Source: Basidiobolus meristosporus CBS 931.73 (taxonomy: Eukaryota; Basidiobolomycota; Basidiobolomycetes; Basidiobolales; Basidiobolaceae). From it: a DNA stretch of 64,000 nt. The translations under genes and the position numbers were made by a program. Positions 55,261-64,000 of this stretch are shown here, piece by piece. Each line of letters starts with the position of its first letter. Positions within the stretch are counted from its first letter, which is position 1. Below the pieces are notes generated by a model, which was not told the DNA's origin, did not search any database, and was given only the letters and a program-made list of their open reading frames with translations. The DNA is taken from contig MCFE01000135.1 in NCBI GenBank assembly GCA_002104905.1, positions 1 through 64,000 on the forward strand, written 5' to 3'.

Positions 55261-56388
55261 AAGGGCTCTCCAGTTAATTGATGGATTACAAAAAAATAGC
55301 TGGGTTTTGCACATGGTCAAATTTGCAGTTTGCAAATTTCTAAGCCTGTATGTCTTCTTCATAGCCATTGATCTTCATTCTTACTGGCTGAGCAACACAG
55401 TTGATTATGTCAGAGTTCCCATCAACCGTTAAAGCTGAAGTTGATCTGGTGGGTTTTGAGATGATTTCAGCTTTTTAGGCAAATTTTTCTGACATGTACT
55501 CATGTGATACTCTTTATACATGATGATCTTGGAAGATACTTGGTTGATTGCTCCATCCAAATATACTAACTTCCCTGAGTTTGAGGTTATTTGGGACAAG
55601 TGTTCTTCCATCATATGGAATGTGTGTTCTGAGTCTTCTTCAAGTTCATCTTCCTTGTTACTAGGCTCAACTGCTTTGATGTGGTTGGAGATTATTGTTG
55701 ACTGGTGTCCATTTCTTCTCTGAGGGCAGTACTTTGCAATATGTCCATGTTGGTGGCAACTAAAGCAAAATCCTTTCTTTTTACTTTCTTCTGAGGTGCA
55801 ATTCTTGTGCATATTCTATTTCCATTGGTACTGCCTCTGATTGTCTTCCTTTAGAGCGGCTATAGCCTCACTGATTAGTCATTGTGGGCTTCCCAACTCC
55901 AAATACAGCTGAGTCATAGTCCATGGCAATCATGTAGGCTTCTTCAATAGTCAGTGGTCTTTGATAATATACTTCCTTGCAATTTTTACTTTTAACCCAT
56001 CAATATAGTATTCCACTTGATCCAGGGAGTCCATTCTTTCAACTTGTCCAGGTAGAAGTCTACACTCATATATGTAATCTTGAGCCATTTCTTTCTGTTG
56101 GAGTGTTGCCAGTTTCCTTCCTAGTAGTGTCTGCTGGTGGGGAGATTCAAAGGCATCTTGAATTTCCAACATAAACTCATCCCCAGTAGAGAAAGAAGAG
56201 CATCCCATTATAGTGGCTGACCTGATCATGTTGTGGTATCACTGCAAAGCTGCATCTGTCAGGTAAGATGCATACTGTAACTTGCTTTCTGGGGCAATTC
56301 CTTTAGCCTTAAATGCTTCTTCAACCTGGAAGAGCAAAGTTCCCAGATTTTCATTGACTTTAGTATGGTGCTGTTTTTGAACATCTAT
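55261..56388 (-). pseudogene. Gypsy-2 gag and protease region, right part
   Basis: Minus strand. Gag 55951-56229 (DEFMLEIQDAFESPHQQTLLGRKLATLQQ; MDSLDQVEYYIDGLKVKIARKY), zinc knuckle CFSCHQHGHIAKYC in 55429-55812, then a protease-like end reaching the T2 terminus at 55260. The frame continues on the other side of T2 (43425). The gag N-terminus is replaced at 56388 by a copia-C fragment. Confidence 0.78.
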
Positions 56389-56887
56389 TCTTGATGTATA
56401 CTGCAGTAGCAACAGATCCAGCCAAAAGCATGTAGTTCATTCCCTTATCATGTAGCATACATCTTCTCATCTCTACAATTCTTCTTATGGCACATTTGCT
56501 TCTCCATTATGATATGGAGTATGTAGAGCAGCAGTCTGTTGAAATATACCTGCAGATGAGCAGTATTATGGAAATGCCATTGAGCAATATTCCCTCCATT
56601 GTCACTTTGAGGTACCTTCAATCTACATCCAGTTTGTGTTTCTGCCAAGATCTTTAAGTACTAAATGTCTTCAGAGCCTCATCCTTTGTCTTGAGTCAGT
56701 ACACCTACATTTATCATATCTTGTCATCAATAAATGTCACAAAGTATCTCATGGCTCCAAAGGACAGTCATCTTATGGGCCCATGTATTTCTGAGTGCAC
56801 AATAGCCAATACATTGGTGGCACTAATGCCTCCTGAGCTCCTTGTATGTTGCCTAGCTTGTTTGCCATATGAGCATCCCTTTCAGAC
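56389..56887 (-). pseudogene. Inverted copia-C integrase fragment
   Basis: Minus strand copy of about 58440-58930: YGKQA-like start, IVHSEIHGPIR-like block, DDKIxYxWVYx, CRLKVPQSDNGGNI and MLHDKGMNY...VATAVYIK. It abuts the truncated LTR of the plus-strand copia-C element at 56888. Confidence 0.7.
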
Positions 56888-57157
56888 ACTTTGCCACTTT
56901 CTTCAGATCGATGATCTTATCATTATTCCCTTATAGTCAGGATCAAATTAGCACTAATACTAGCTATTATGTATCAACCCTGAAACTGTTACAGAATGCT
57001 CCTGAATACTGAGAAACCCTCCGTACTTAGTGTTACAGCTGTATTACTTCTACAAAGGTACAAATACTGAGCTTCTTTATTAATAAACAACAGTTCAACT
57101 ATTATCACTATTTCTTTATAAGTTCCTTGTATTCAAATCCCTTCTTAAGTTGCAACA
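56888..57157 (+). repeat. Copia-C 5' LTR, truncated
   Basis: Starts at TTGCCACTTTCTTCAGAT, internal to the full LTR, and ends AGTTGCAACA just before the primer-binding site. Confidence 0.88.
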
Positions 57158-57170
57158 GGTTATGAGCCCC
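57158..57170 (+). promoter_or_regulatory. Copia-C primer-binding site
   Basis: GGTTATGAGCCCC, identical to the copia-A site, complementary to the initiator tRNA-Met anticodon arm. Here the ATG inside the site opens only a short frame; gag more likely begins at the ATG at 57194. Confidence 0.8.
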
Positions 57171-57193
57171 AATTGGCTTATTCTACTCTCAAG

Positions 57194-57899
57194 ATGACTT
57201 CTACCAGCAAACAGAACAACACAAACATCTTCCCTGTAAAGAAGAGGTTTGATGGAAAGAACTACAGACTTTGGAGAAACAAGATGCAGATCCACCTTGA
57301 TGAAAGGAAGCTTTATTGGAGAAATCCATGCCTCAAATACTGCCAATGCAGCATGGGAATCCTTAGAGAAGATCTTTAGGGCAACGTTGGTATCAAGCAA
57401 GCTTTATTTAAAACAAAAGTTCTTCAACATGAGGAAGAAGCCAGATGATGACATGCTGCAACTCACTACCAAAATGGAGACACTTGAAGAAGAACTTTAC
57501 AGTATTAATGCTGGTGTAGATGATGAAGAAAAGATACTCTGCCTGCTTTGCAGCCTACAACACAAGTATGGGCCACTCATACTTTCTTGTGAAAGCAGAG
57601 AAGACAACTTGACTTTAGACTATGTCAAAGGATTATTTCTCCATGAAGAACTTAGATGTAATGATCAAGCAGTGAAAACTGAAGATAATGCTTTATTCAG
57701 GTGAGAAAGGCACTCAGAAAAGAAGGGAAAACAACAAAACCAAAGAAAACCTGGTTACTGCAACTATTTTCAAAAGCCAGGACACTGGGCAAGAGAATAC
57801 AAGAAGAAACAAGCAGACAAAAAACAGAAACAAGAGCAGGCAAACCATATAACTACTGATGAACAGTTATTTGTAACCATGCAAGAGAGTGCAAGTAAC
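57194..57899 (+). pseudogene. Copia-C gag
   Basis: Plus strand. MTSTSKQNN...FDGKNYRLWRNKMQIHLDE in one frame to 57379, then frame-shifted ANAAWESLEKIF and LTLDYVKGLFLHEEL to 57704, and a zinc-knuckle-like CNYFQKPGHWAREYKKK with the second Cys lost (about 57760-57805). Confidence 0.8.
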
Positions 57900-59144
57900 C
57901 AAAGTAAAGAATGGTAAATTGACTCTGTAGCATCACGGCATATTTGTGGTATAAAGGAGTGGTTTGGAAGCTTAAAAACTACTGCCATAAGAAAGGTTTA
58001 TCTAGGAGATAATGCTGCTCTGGAAGCTACCACAAGTGGGTCTATACAACTAAATATGAGCAATAGCTCAGGGGCAACTACAGCAAGACTCACTGACGTA
58101 CTCTATCTACCTGGAATAGCTAAGAACCTACTCTCAGTCAGTAAAGCAACTGCTCAGGGACTGAAATTTGTTTTTACTAAGATGAGCTGCTCAATATTGA
58201 GTGAGAATGGACAAAAATTAGCTCCGGGAATCAGAGATCACAATATATACAAGTTACCATGCAAAATCATTGTACCTGAGTATGTCAACATTGCTTAAAC
58301 TGATGAAACCAACTGGGAGACGTGGCATAGGAGGCTAGGACAAATTGGGGAACAGGAAATGAGCCAATTGGTGAAAAATCAGTTTGTTTTGGGCCTACAA
58401 TACTCAATTCAAATCAAATTGAATGTTTGTAAGGGATGTTCATATGGCAAACAAGCTAGGCATTGTTTCAAGAGCTCAAAAGGCATCCATACCACCAAAA
58501 TATTGGCTATTGTACACTCAGACATACGTGGCCCCATGAGAACACTGTCCTTTGGTGCCAAGAGATACTCTATGACGTATGTTGATGACCAAACAAGATA
58601 TACATGGGTGTACTTTCTCAAAACAAAGGTTGAAGATTTGGAGACATTTTGGCACTTCAAGAACATGGCAGAAACACAAACCAGGTGTAAACTGAAGGTA
58701 CTACAAAGTGACAATGGAGGTGAATACTGCTCAAAGAAGTTTCCAAAATACTGCTTGTCTACTGGTATACTTCAACAGACTACAATTCCTCATACTCCAC
58801 AGCAAAAGGGAGTAGCAGAACATGCAAATAGAACAATTGTAGAGATGGGAAGATCTATGCTACATGATAAGGGAATGGATTACAAGTTCTGGGCTGAATG
58901 TGTTGCTACCACAGTATACATCAAGAACAGATGCCCAACAACAGCGCTATGCAATTCCACACCCTTTGAAGCATGTACAAACAAAAAACCAGATTTCCAG
59001 CACCTCAAGATCTTTGGCAGTGATGCTTTTTATCAAATCCCTGACAAAAAACACTCAATGTTGGAACCAAAGAGTAGGAAAGGGATCTTTCTTGGGTATT
59101 GTAAAGATACTAAAGGGTATAGAGTGTATGATGGCAAAATTTAG
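57900..59144 (+). pseudogene. Copia-C protease and integrase
   Basis: Plus strand. Protease IDSVASRHI (Gly of D-S-G lost) preceded by a stop; LPGIAKNLLSVSKATAQG; pre-integrase CKGCSYGKQARH; integrase IVHSDIRGPM, VLQSDNGGEYCS and PQQKGVAEHANR with D, D, E retained in a 261-codon frame (58359-59144); then HLKIFGSDAFYQIPDKK. Confidence 0.85.
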
Positions 59145-60790
59145 AAGCTGATCAAGAGCAGGGACATTGCATTAGAAGAGAATTCAGATCAGAAAGCCAC
59201 AGAAGTCATTGGCCAGCTGCCTGATGATGCAATCAATACTAATGAAGAATTTGTGTACCAAATCCAGCCAGATACAGAAGATACATCTATCAGTTACAGA
59301 TCAGAACAGATTATCCCAGTTAGGAGATTTATCAGAATGTAAAAACGCCAATAGGATGTAGATGGGTCTACAAGATGAAGAAAACCTCAAATGGTGCTGT
59401 TGATAAGTACAAGGGTAGATTGGTGGCTAAAGGCTATTCCCAGATCCAAGGACTAGACGTTAAGGAAACATTTGCTCCGGTTGCCAAGCATAACTATATT
59501 AGGACAGTTCTAGCCCTGGCAGCTGTAGTCAATCTAGATCTACACCTAATGGACGTGAAAACAGCCGTTCTAAATGGAGATCTGTAAGAAACTATATATT
59601 TGGAGTAACCAGAAGATTTTACCAATCCCAAAGACCTCCACAGGTGTGCAAACCTAGAAAATTGTTGTATGGGCTTAAGCAGGCACCTAGAGCATGGTAT
59701 AACAAGATTGACACATATGTAGAAGAAACTAGGTTCTCTTGAAGCACTGCAGATCACAGTCTATATGTGAAAGAGCTCAAAAAGGGTGTGATCATCCTAG
59801 TTCTTTATGTGAACAACCTAATTATAGCTTTAAGTGACCAAGAGGCACTTATACAGATGAAATCAGATCTCTTCAGCAAGTTTGAGATGAAAGATCTTGG
59901 AAAATTGAGCTATTTTCTTGGAATTGAGGTCAAATTTGACATATCTGCACAGAAAATTGTGCTGAATCAGTCTAAGTACAATAGGGACATTCATAGATGC
60001 TTCAAAATAGAAAATTGCAAACCTGCAGCTACCCCTATGGACAATAACCTGAAATTAAGCAAATCTCAGCCGGTTATAGATGAAAACAGATCAACTATGG
60101 ACCAAAACATTCGCTATCAATCAATGGTTGGTAGCTCAATGTACTTGATGATGTCTACAAATCCAGATATTGCAGTGGCAGTTGGAATAGTCAGTCAATT
60201 CATGCTGAATTAAGGATTAGATCAAATTCTAGTAGTTAAGCGGGTTTCAGATATCTACAAGGTACCACAAATATGGTACTGGAATACCCTGGAGCAGCTA
60301 ATAGGCAAAAATTTGATGGTTATAGTGATTCAGATTGGGATAGGGATCTGATTGACTGACGCTCTACCACAAGCTATGTATTTCTTTATGCTGGTGCAGC
60401 TATTACTTAGAATTGCAAGAAACAACCAAATGTGGCCCTACCTACAACTGAAGCAGAATATATGGCTGCATGTCAAGCAACTAAGAAGGCTATATGGCTA
60501 ACAAAATTATTCAAAGCCTTAGGTTTTAATTCAGATGAACCAACATGTATTTAAAAGAATAATCAAAGTTGTATTTCATTAGTTAGAAATCCTACTAATC
60601 ATGCCAGAACTAAGCACGTTGATACAAAGCATCACTTTGTGAGGGAAGCTGTAGAAAATAAATTAGTAGAGTTAGTGTACTGCCCAACTAACAAGATGGT
60701 GGAAGATATATTGACAAAACCACTGGCTAGGTCACAATTTGAGAATCGCAGAGAGGTATTAGGATTAAGAAATTATATAGTTCAGGGGGA
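59145..60790 (+). pseudogene. Copia-C reverse transcriptase and RNase H
   Basis: Plus strand. RT ETFAPVAKHNYIRTVLALAA, then stops near 59587; active site LYVNNLIIA (both catalytic Asp changed to Asn); FLGIEVKFDISAQKIVLNQSKYNRDIHRCF to 60213; RNase H relics to 60780 (TEAEYMAACQAT, TKHHFVREAVENKLVELVYCP-like). Polypurine tract CAGGGGGAG just before the 3' LTR. Confidence 0.85.
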
Positions 60791-60791
60791 G

Positions 60792-61158
60792 TGTTGAATT
60801 ATTGGACTATTTGGTAGCATTCTGCAGCTAAAAATTTACTTAGCAATTCTGGACTAGTCTTGGCCACAATGGGACTAGTTTACAGCTTCAACTTTGCCAC
60901 TTTCTTCAGATCTATGATCTTATGATTATTCCCCATAGTCAGGATCAAATTAGCACTAATACTAACTATTATGTACTAACCCTGAAACTGTTACAGAATG
61001 CTCCCAAATATTAAGAAACTCTTCTTACTTGGTGTTACAGCTGTATACTTCTACAAAGGTATAAATACTGAGCTTCTTTTTCAATAAACAACAGCTCAAA
61101 TATTATCATTATTCCTTGATAAGTTTCTTATATCCAACTCACTTCTTATATTTCAACA
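60792..61158 (+). repeat. Copia-C 3' LTR
   Basis: 367 bp, TGTTGAATTATTGG... to ...ATATTTCAACA. Confidence 0.9.
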
Positions 61159-61230
61159 TTGTCCTGATGAGTCATTGGTAAATTTTTGTTGGATGCCACT
61201 TGGCTTCACTAATATACTACACTCTATATT

Positions 61231-61505
61231 AAACTTGTTGTGTCAGATAGTGTTATAAATTGTCTGTCAGATTGTAGTGTAGGACTGATCTGGCCCTCTA
61301 TGGTACCATCCAACACTATAAATTCTTCCACAATGCCATTATTAGTAAGCAGCTACTGGTAATCTTCCTCAAACTTGCCTATTTAGCTCAGAATAGTACT
61401 TTTACTGCTTTATTTACTACTCATGATGCTCTAGACACACTTTTCCCGTGGATGTATTCCTGTGTGACCATACAGTACATTGGTAAGTGTCTTAGGGTGT
61501 TGGAT
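61231..61505 (-). repeat. Harbinger-like element end fragment
   Basis: Aligns with 32697-32975: AAACTTGTTGTGTCAGATAGTG at the terminus, CTGGCCCTCTATGGTACCATCC, TTTAGCTCAGAATAGTAC, TCATGATGCTCTAGACACAC and CATTGGTAAGTGTCTTA. Diverged. Confidence 0.6.
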
Positions 61506-62111
61506 GTGGTGTTGAGAACTACAGGATTATTTTGTTATTCAGCTGTAGATTTGCTGATCAAATTATTGAGTTTGTACCTTTGATAAGGTAGGGCAAATAA
61601 GTGTGTAGAGTTTGTGAAGGAAAATCCCTAAATAACATGTGCATAGGTAGGGATCTATTGGACAATTTTGAGAATGGTCATAATTTGGCCATTGGATAAG
61701 CTGGTGAGAATTTTTCAATCAAATCTCAACAAAGTGCAATGCTCATATCAATTCAACAGCATGCCAAAAAATGTGAATGTTATTCACTTGATCAGTGTAT
61801 ATACTCTGAAACATGAATCAAATCTGAGCATACTGCCAATTATTATTCAGCTACACTTGCAGGCGTTATGCCACTTTATTTGAGCAAGATTGGTTTATTG
61901 CTGCTGAATTAGAGATGTAGTTTTTTCTCCAGTCAATCTAGATCATCCATAGTTGCAGTATACAATGTATTTCACTTTGACTATTCCCCATATATTTGCA
62001 ACTGGATCCAGATACCTACTATTCTCATGTATTTTATATATGATCTTTAGTTACCAGTGGCTGGTCAGCAAAATAGTAGCCTTATTCTTCACCAGTTAAC
62101 CTAGAGTTCTC
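61506..62111. other. AT-rich stretch, weak copia-A LTR similarity only
   Basis: A short part near 61590-61690 resembles the copia-A LTR (GGACAATTTTGAGAATGGTCAT). Otherwise nothing recognised. Confidence 0.3.
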
Positions 62112-64000
62112 TCTTCTGGACAAAGACTGTCAGGAAATAGCTGCACCATAAATATCATTGAAAACTTGGCCAAAATTTCTCATCACCACAATACAAAGTG
62201 GCTTCTGATTGGTTTTCTGCCAATTTCTCTACTGTCTGATCCTAGTTACTATATCACCTTCTGCATTTGTCTGCATTGGCTGGCTGTTGCCTTTTTTTAT
62301 AGTAATTATTTCCTGACCCCACTGTTTCTCTTACTTTCATGCATACAAACTGATTTATTTCTATTGAAACTTCAGTTGGACCTTAATTGCCAATTGTATT
62401 TGCCTCTGCAGTTCCCTATACTATAGACTAATATTATGCTCAACCCCACACTCTATAAGCAATTCCATTAAAATCTACAACTCAATGAGTATTTTTGCTG
62501 CAATGCTCTGTTTGTATGACTTTGGCAGGAACCCTATTGCTATAGTGTATAAGTGGCCTTTGATTGATTCTCTGTTAATTTGCTGACTTTATGATCCTGA
62601 ACACTCTATCACCTCCTATGTTTGTGTGCATTGGTTGGCTATTACCTTTTTTTATAGTCTTTATTTCCTGACTCAACCATTTCTCTCACTTTTCATGCAT
62701 ACAAATTGCTGTATTTCCATTGAAACTTCATTGTACCTCAATTGCTAATGATATTGACCTGTACAAGTCTCTATACCCTACACTAACATTAATCTTAACC
62801 CCACACTCAACTATTAACTCCATTAAAATCCACCGCTCAATAACAATGTCTGCTGTAATGCTCTGGTTCCATAACTATCGCAGGTACCTTATGGCTTTAT
62901 ACCACTGTTCATTCACTGATTCCCATACAACCTGGTCTTTAGCTGGCACTGCAAGCTCTACTTCCTCATCTATTATTCTTTGCAATAACTCCCTGCAATA
63001 TTTAAGTGTGTTATCTTGAGCACTGCTCTTGAAAAAGAGCTGCAACCTCTTGGTATGCCTATTAATGTTCCAAAACTCCAATGAAGGCATTGTGATAACC
63101 ATTTGAGTTCTTGACATTGTTACCTTGTCTGTCAGTGGAGTTACTACTCTGTCAACAATGGAGGATGTGGAGGCTGTGGTAAATAAATAGCTTTTCTATG
63201 CAAGCTTTTCTACCTCACTAAAGTGTAGCTCAACTAGCTGTGCTTCTGGCCCTTGTGTCAACAACTGTTTTCTTGTTAGTGATTCTTCTTGACTGTGGTA
63301 GGATTCAGTTTGTTCTGGGATTACAGCACTAATTGGCAAGAACTACAGGTTTTTCTCATGCCTCCCAGTCTCTGGCTTAGGTAGACTTCTTCTCCTTTGC
63401 CTTTTCCTTTATTACTGCCAGGTTTTTCACTGCTACTCTGTCTGAGTGCCTCTTGTTTTGAACCATGCTTTCTCCTTGGTAAATCCTGTTCTGATGCATC
63501 TGCCTTGGCCTGCTTATCCCTCTCTGGCACTCTCCAGGTAACCTGATGCTTCTTTCCTGCTAGTTTTGAGCTCTCAGCTCTTGCTGTGACAGGCTCCTGA
63601 GGTAACTGCATATTTTTATCACCACCAGGTCCTTCACTGCTACTTTGACCGAGTGTTTCCTGAGTAGTACTATGCTTTTTCCTTTGTAAGTCTTGTGCTG
63701 GTGCATCTTTGCCTGGTCAAATCCAAATATTCAATGAGATAACATCTGGAGAAAAAATTCCAAGCAAATTTATGGAGTCAAGTGAGCACAGTAATCTGTC
63801 AACTGTTGAATGATGTGATGTTGTGACTAGAGAAGTGGTGTGCTTCCTATAATACCAGTAATGGGGGCTTTGAGGATTAATTTTTACTTCCTGCCAAATC
63901 AACCCAGGATGCAAGTTACCATATATGTGGTATAAATGGAAAACTGTCATGAGGTTGGAACATATAACCCTGTAACCATTATAATACCAGCCTGTGTTAA
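62112..64000. mobile_element. Fourth Tnp2-type element copy (T4), incomplete at window edge
   Basis: The terminal region occurs twice in tandem (62112-62535 and about 62550-62880), followed by the partner ORF on the minus strand (62875-63117, LEFWNINRHTKRLQLFFKSSAQDNTLKYC; 63321-63611, VPERDKQAKADASEQDLPRRK...QEALRQSSSE), then the 5' part of the Tnp2 gene on the plus strand from 63712 (parallel to 46780-46990 and 48070). The sequence between the two genes is deleted relative to T2. Confidence 0.65.

Larger units (their letters stand above)
56888..61158 (+). mobile_element. Copia-C retrotransposon, 5' LTR truncated
   Basis: Plus strand. 5' LTR 56888-57157 lacks its first about 100 bp; 3' LTR 60792-61158 is complete. 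Primer-binding site at 57158. Gag to RNase H in copia order, all with stops. No TSD can be tested because the left end is missing. Confidence 0.88.

Noticed and set aside
18000-64000. Classical RIP as the main cause of transposon decay
   Set aside because: CpA and TpG remain common while CpG is nearly absent. Some stops look like CAG to TAG, but no overall CpA loss is visible by eye; needs a computed index.

Overview
The window is eukaryotic, from a filamentous ascomycete. Short introns (61-94 bp) have GTAAGT-like donors and CTAA-type branch points. The mitochondrial arginine enzyme ArgJ, a Whi3/Scw1-type RNA-binding protein and an Rvs161 BAR protein are all recognisable. The CpG-poor, transposon-filled second half would suit a TE-rich genome with CpG methylation (truffle-like Pezizomycetes is one guess), but genus cannot be read from the sequence.

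Gene-rich part, about 1-17,600. An APH-fold kinase-like protein (544-1830, +) is followed by an accessory stretch on the minus strand: a secreted CHAP-domain protein (2266-2790), a secreted six-cysteine protein (3462-4061), a large pseudokinase/ankyrin protein (4520-7726), a tRNA-Thr(CGU) (8819-8890) and a frameshifted second CHAP gene (9177-9633). Housekeeping genes come next: argJ/ARG7 (10363-11739, +), scw1/WHI3-like (12426-13641, -), RVS161 (14611-15858, -, eight exons) and an unrecognised five-exon gene (16512-17486, +).

Transposon part, about 18,000-64,000. No host gene is visible here. The stretch is a set of nested insertions that can be ordered from target-site duplications (TSDs) and empty-site copies. 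(a) 18,430-21,188 holds copia-A LTRs, including a tandem array of about 760-bp LTR + RNase H units. (b) A Tnp2-type DNA transposon, T1 (21,754-about 37,102), contains a complete gypsy element (26,644-32,484, TSD CTTAT), itself split by a foldback element, and a PIF/Harbinger-like element (32,697-36,847, TSD AAT) whose transposase is split by a second foldback element. (c) A rearranged zone (37,103-41,043) holds a third foldback copy. (d) A second gypsy element (41,044-43,425 plus 55,261-56,388) is split by a second Tnp2 element, T2 (43,426-55,260, TSD AAGG), which contains a full-length copia-A (48,935-53,581, TSD AAGAT), a solo copia-C LTR and another gypsy-related insert. (e) A copia-C element (56,888-61,158) follows, and a fourth Tnp2 copy runs off the right edge.

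The most interesting items are: the foldback family sharing termini and 3-bp TSDs with the Harbinger element and sitting inside its transposase; the two-gene divergent Tnp2 element with an unrecognised repeat-bearing partner ORF; copia elements whose primer site matches the initiator tRNA-Met anticodon arm; a CpG-containing Harbinger gene inside a CpG desert; and the CHAP / pseudokinase-ankyrin accessory block. Everything comes from reading and hand alignment; no database search was run.
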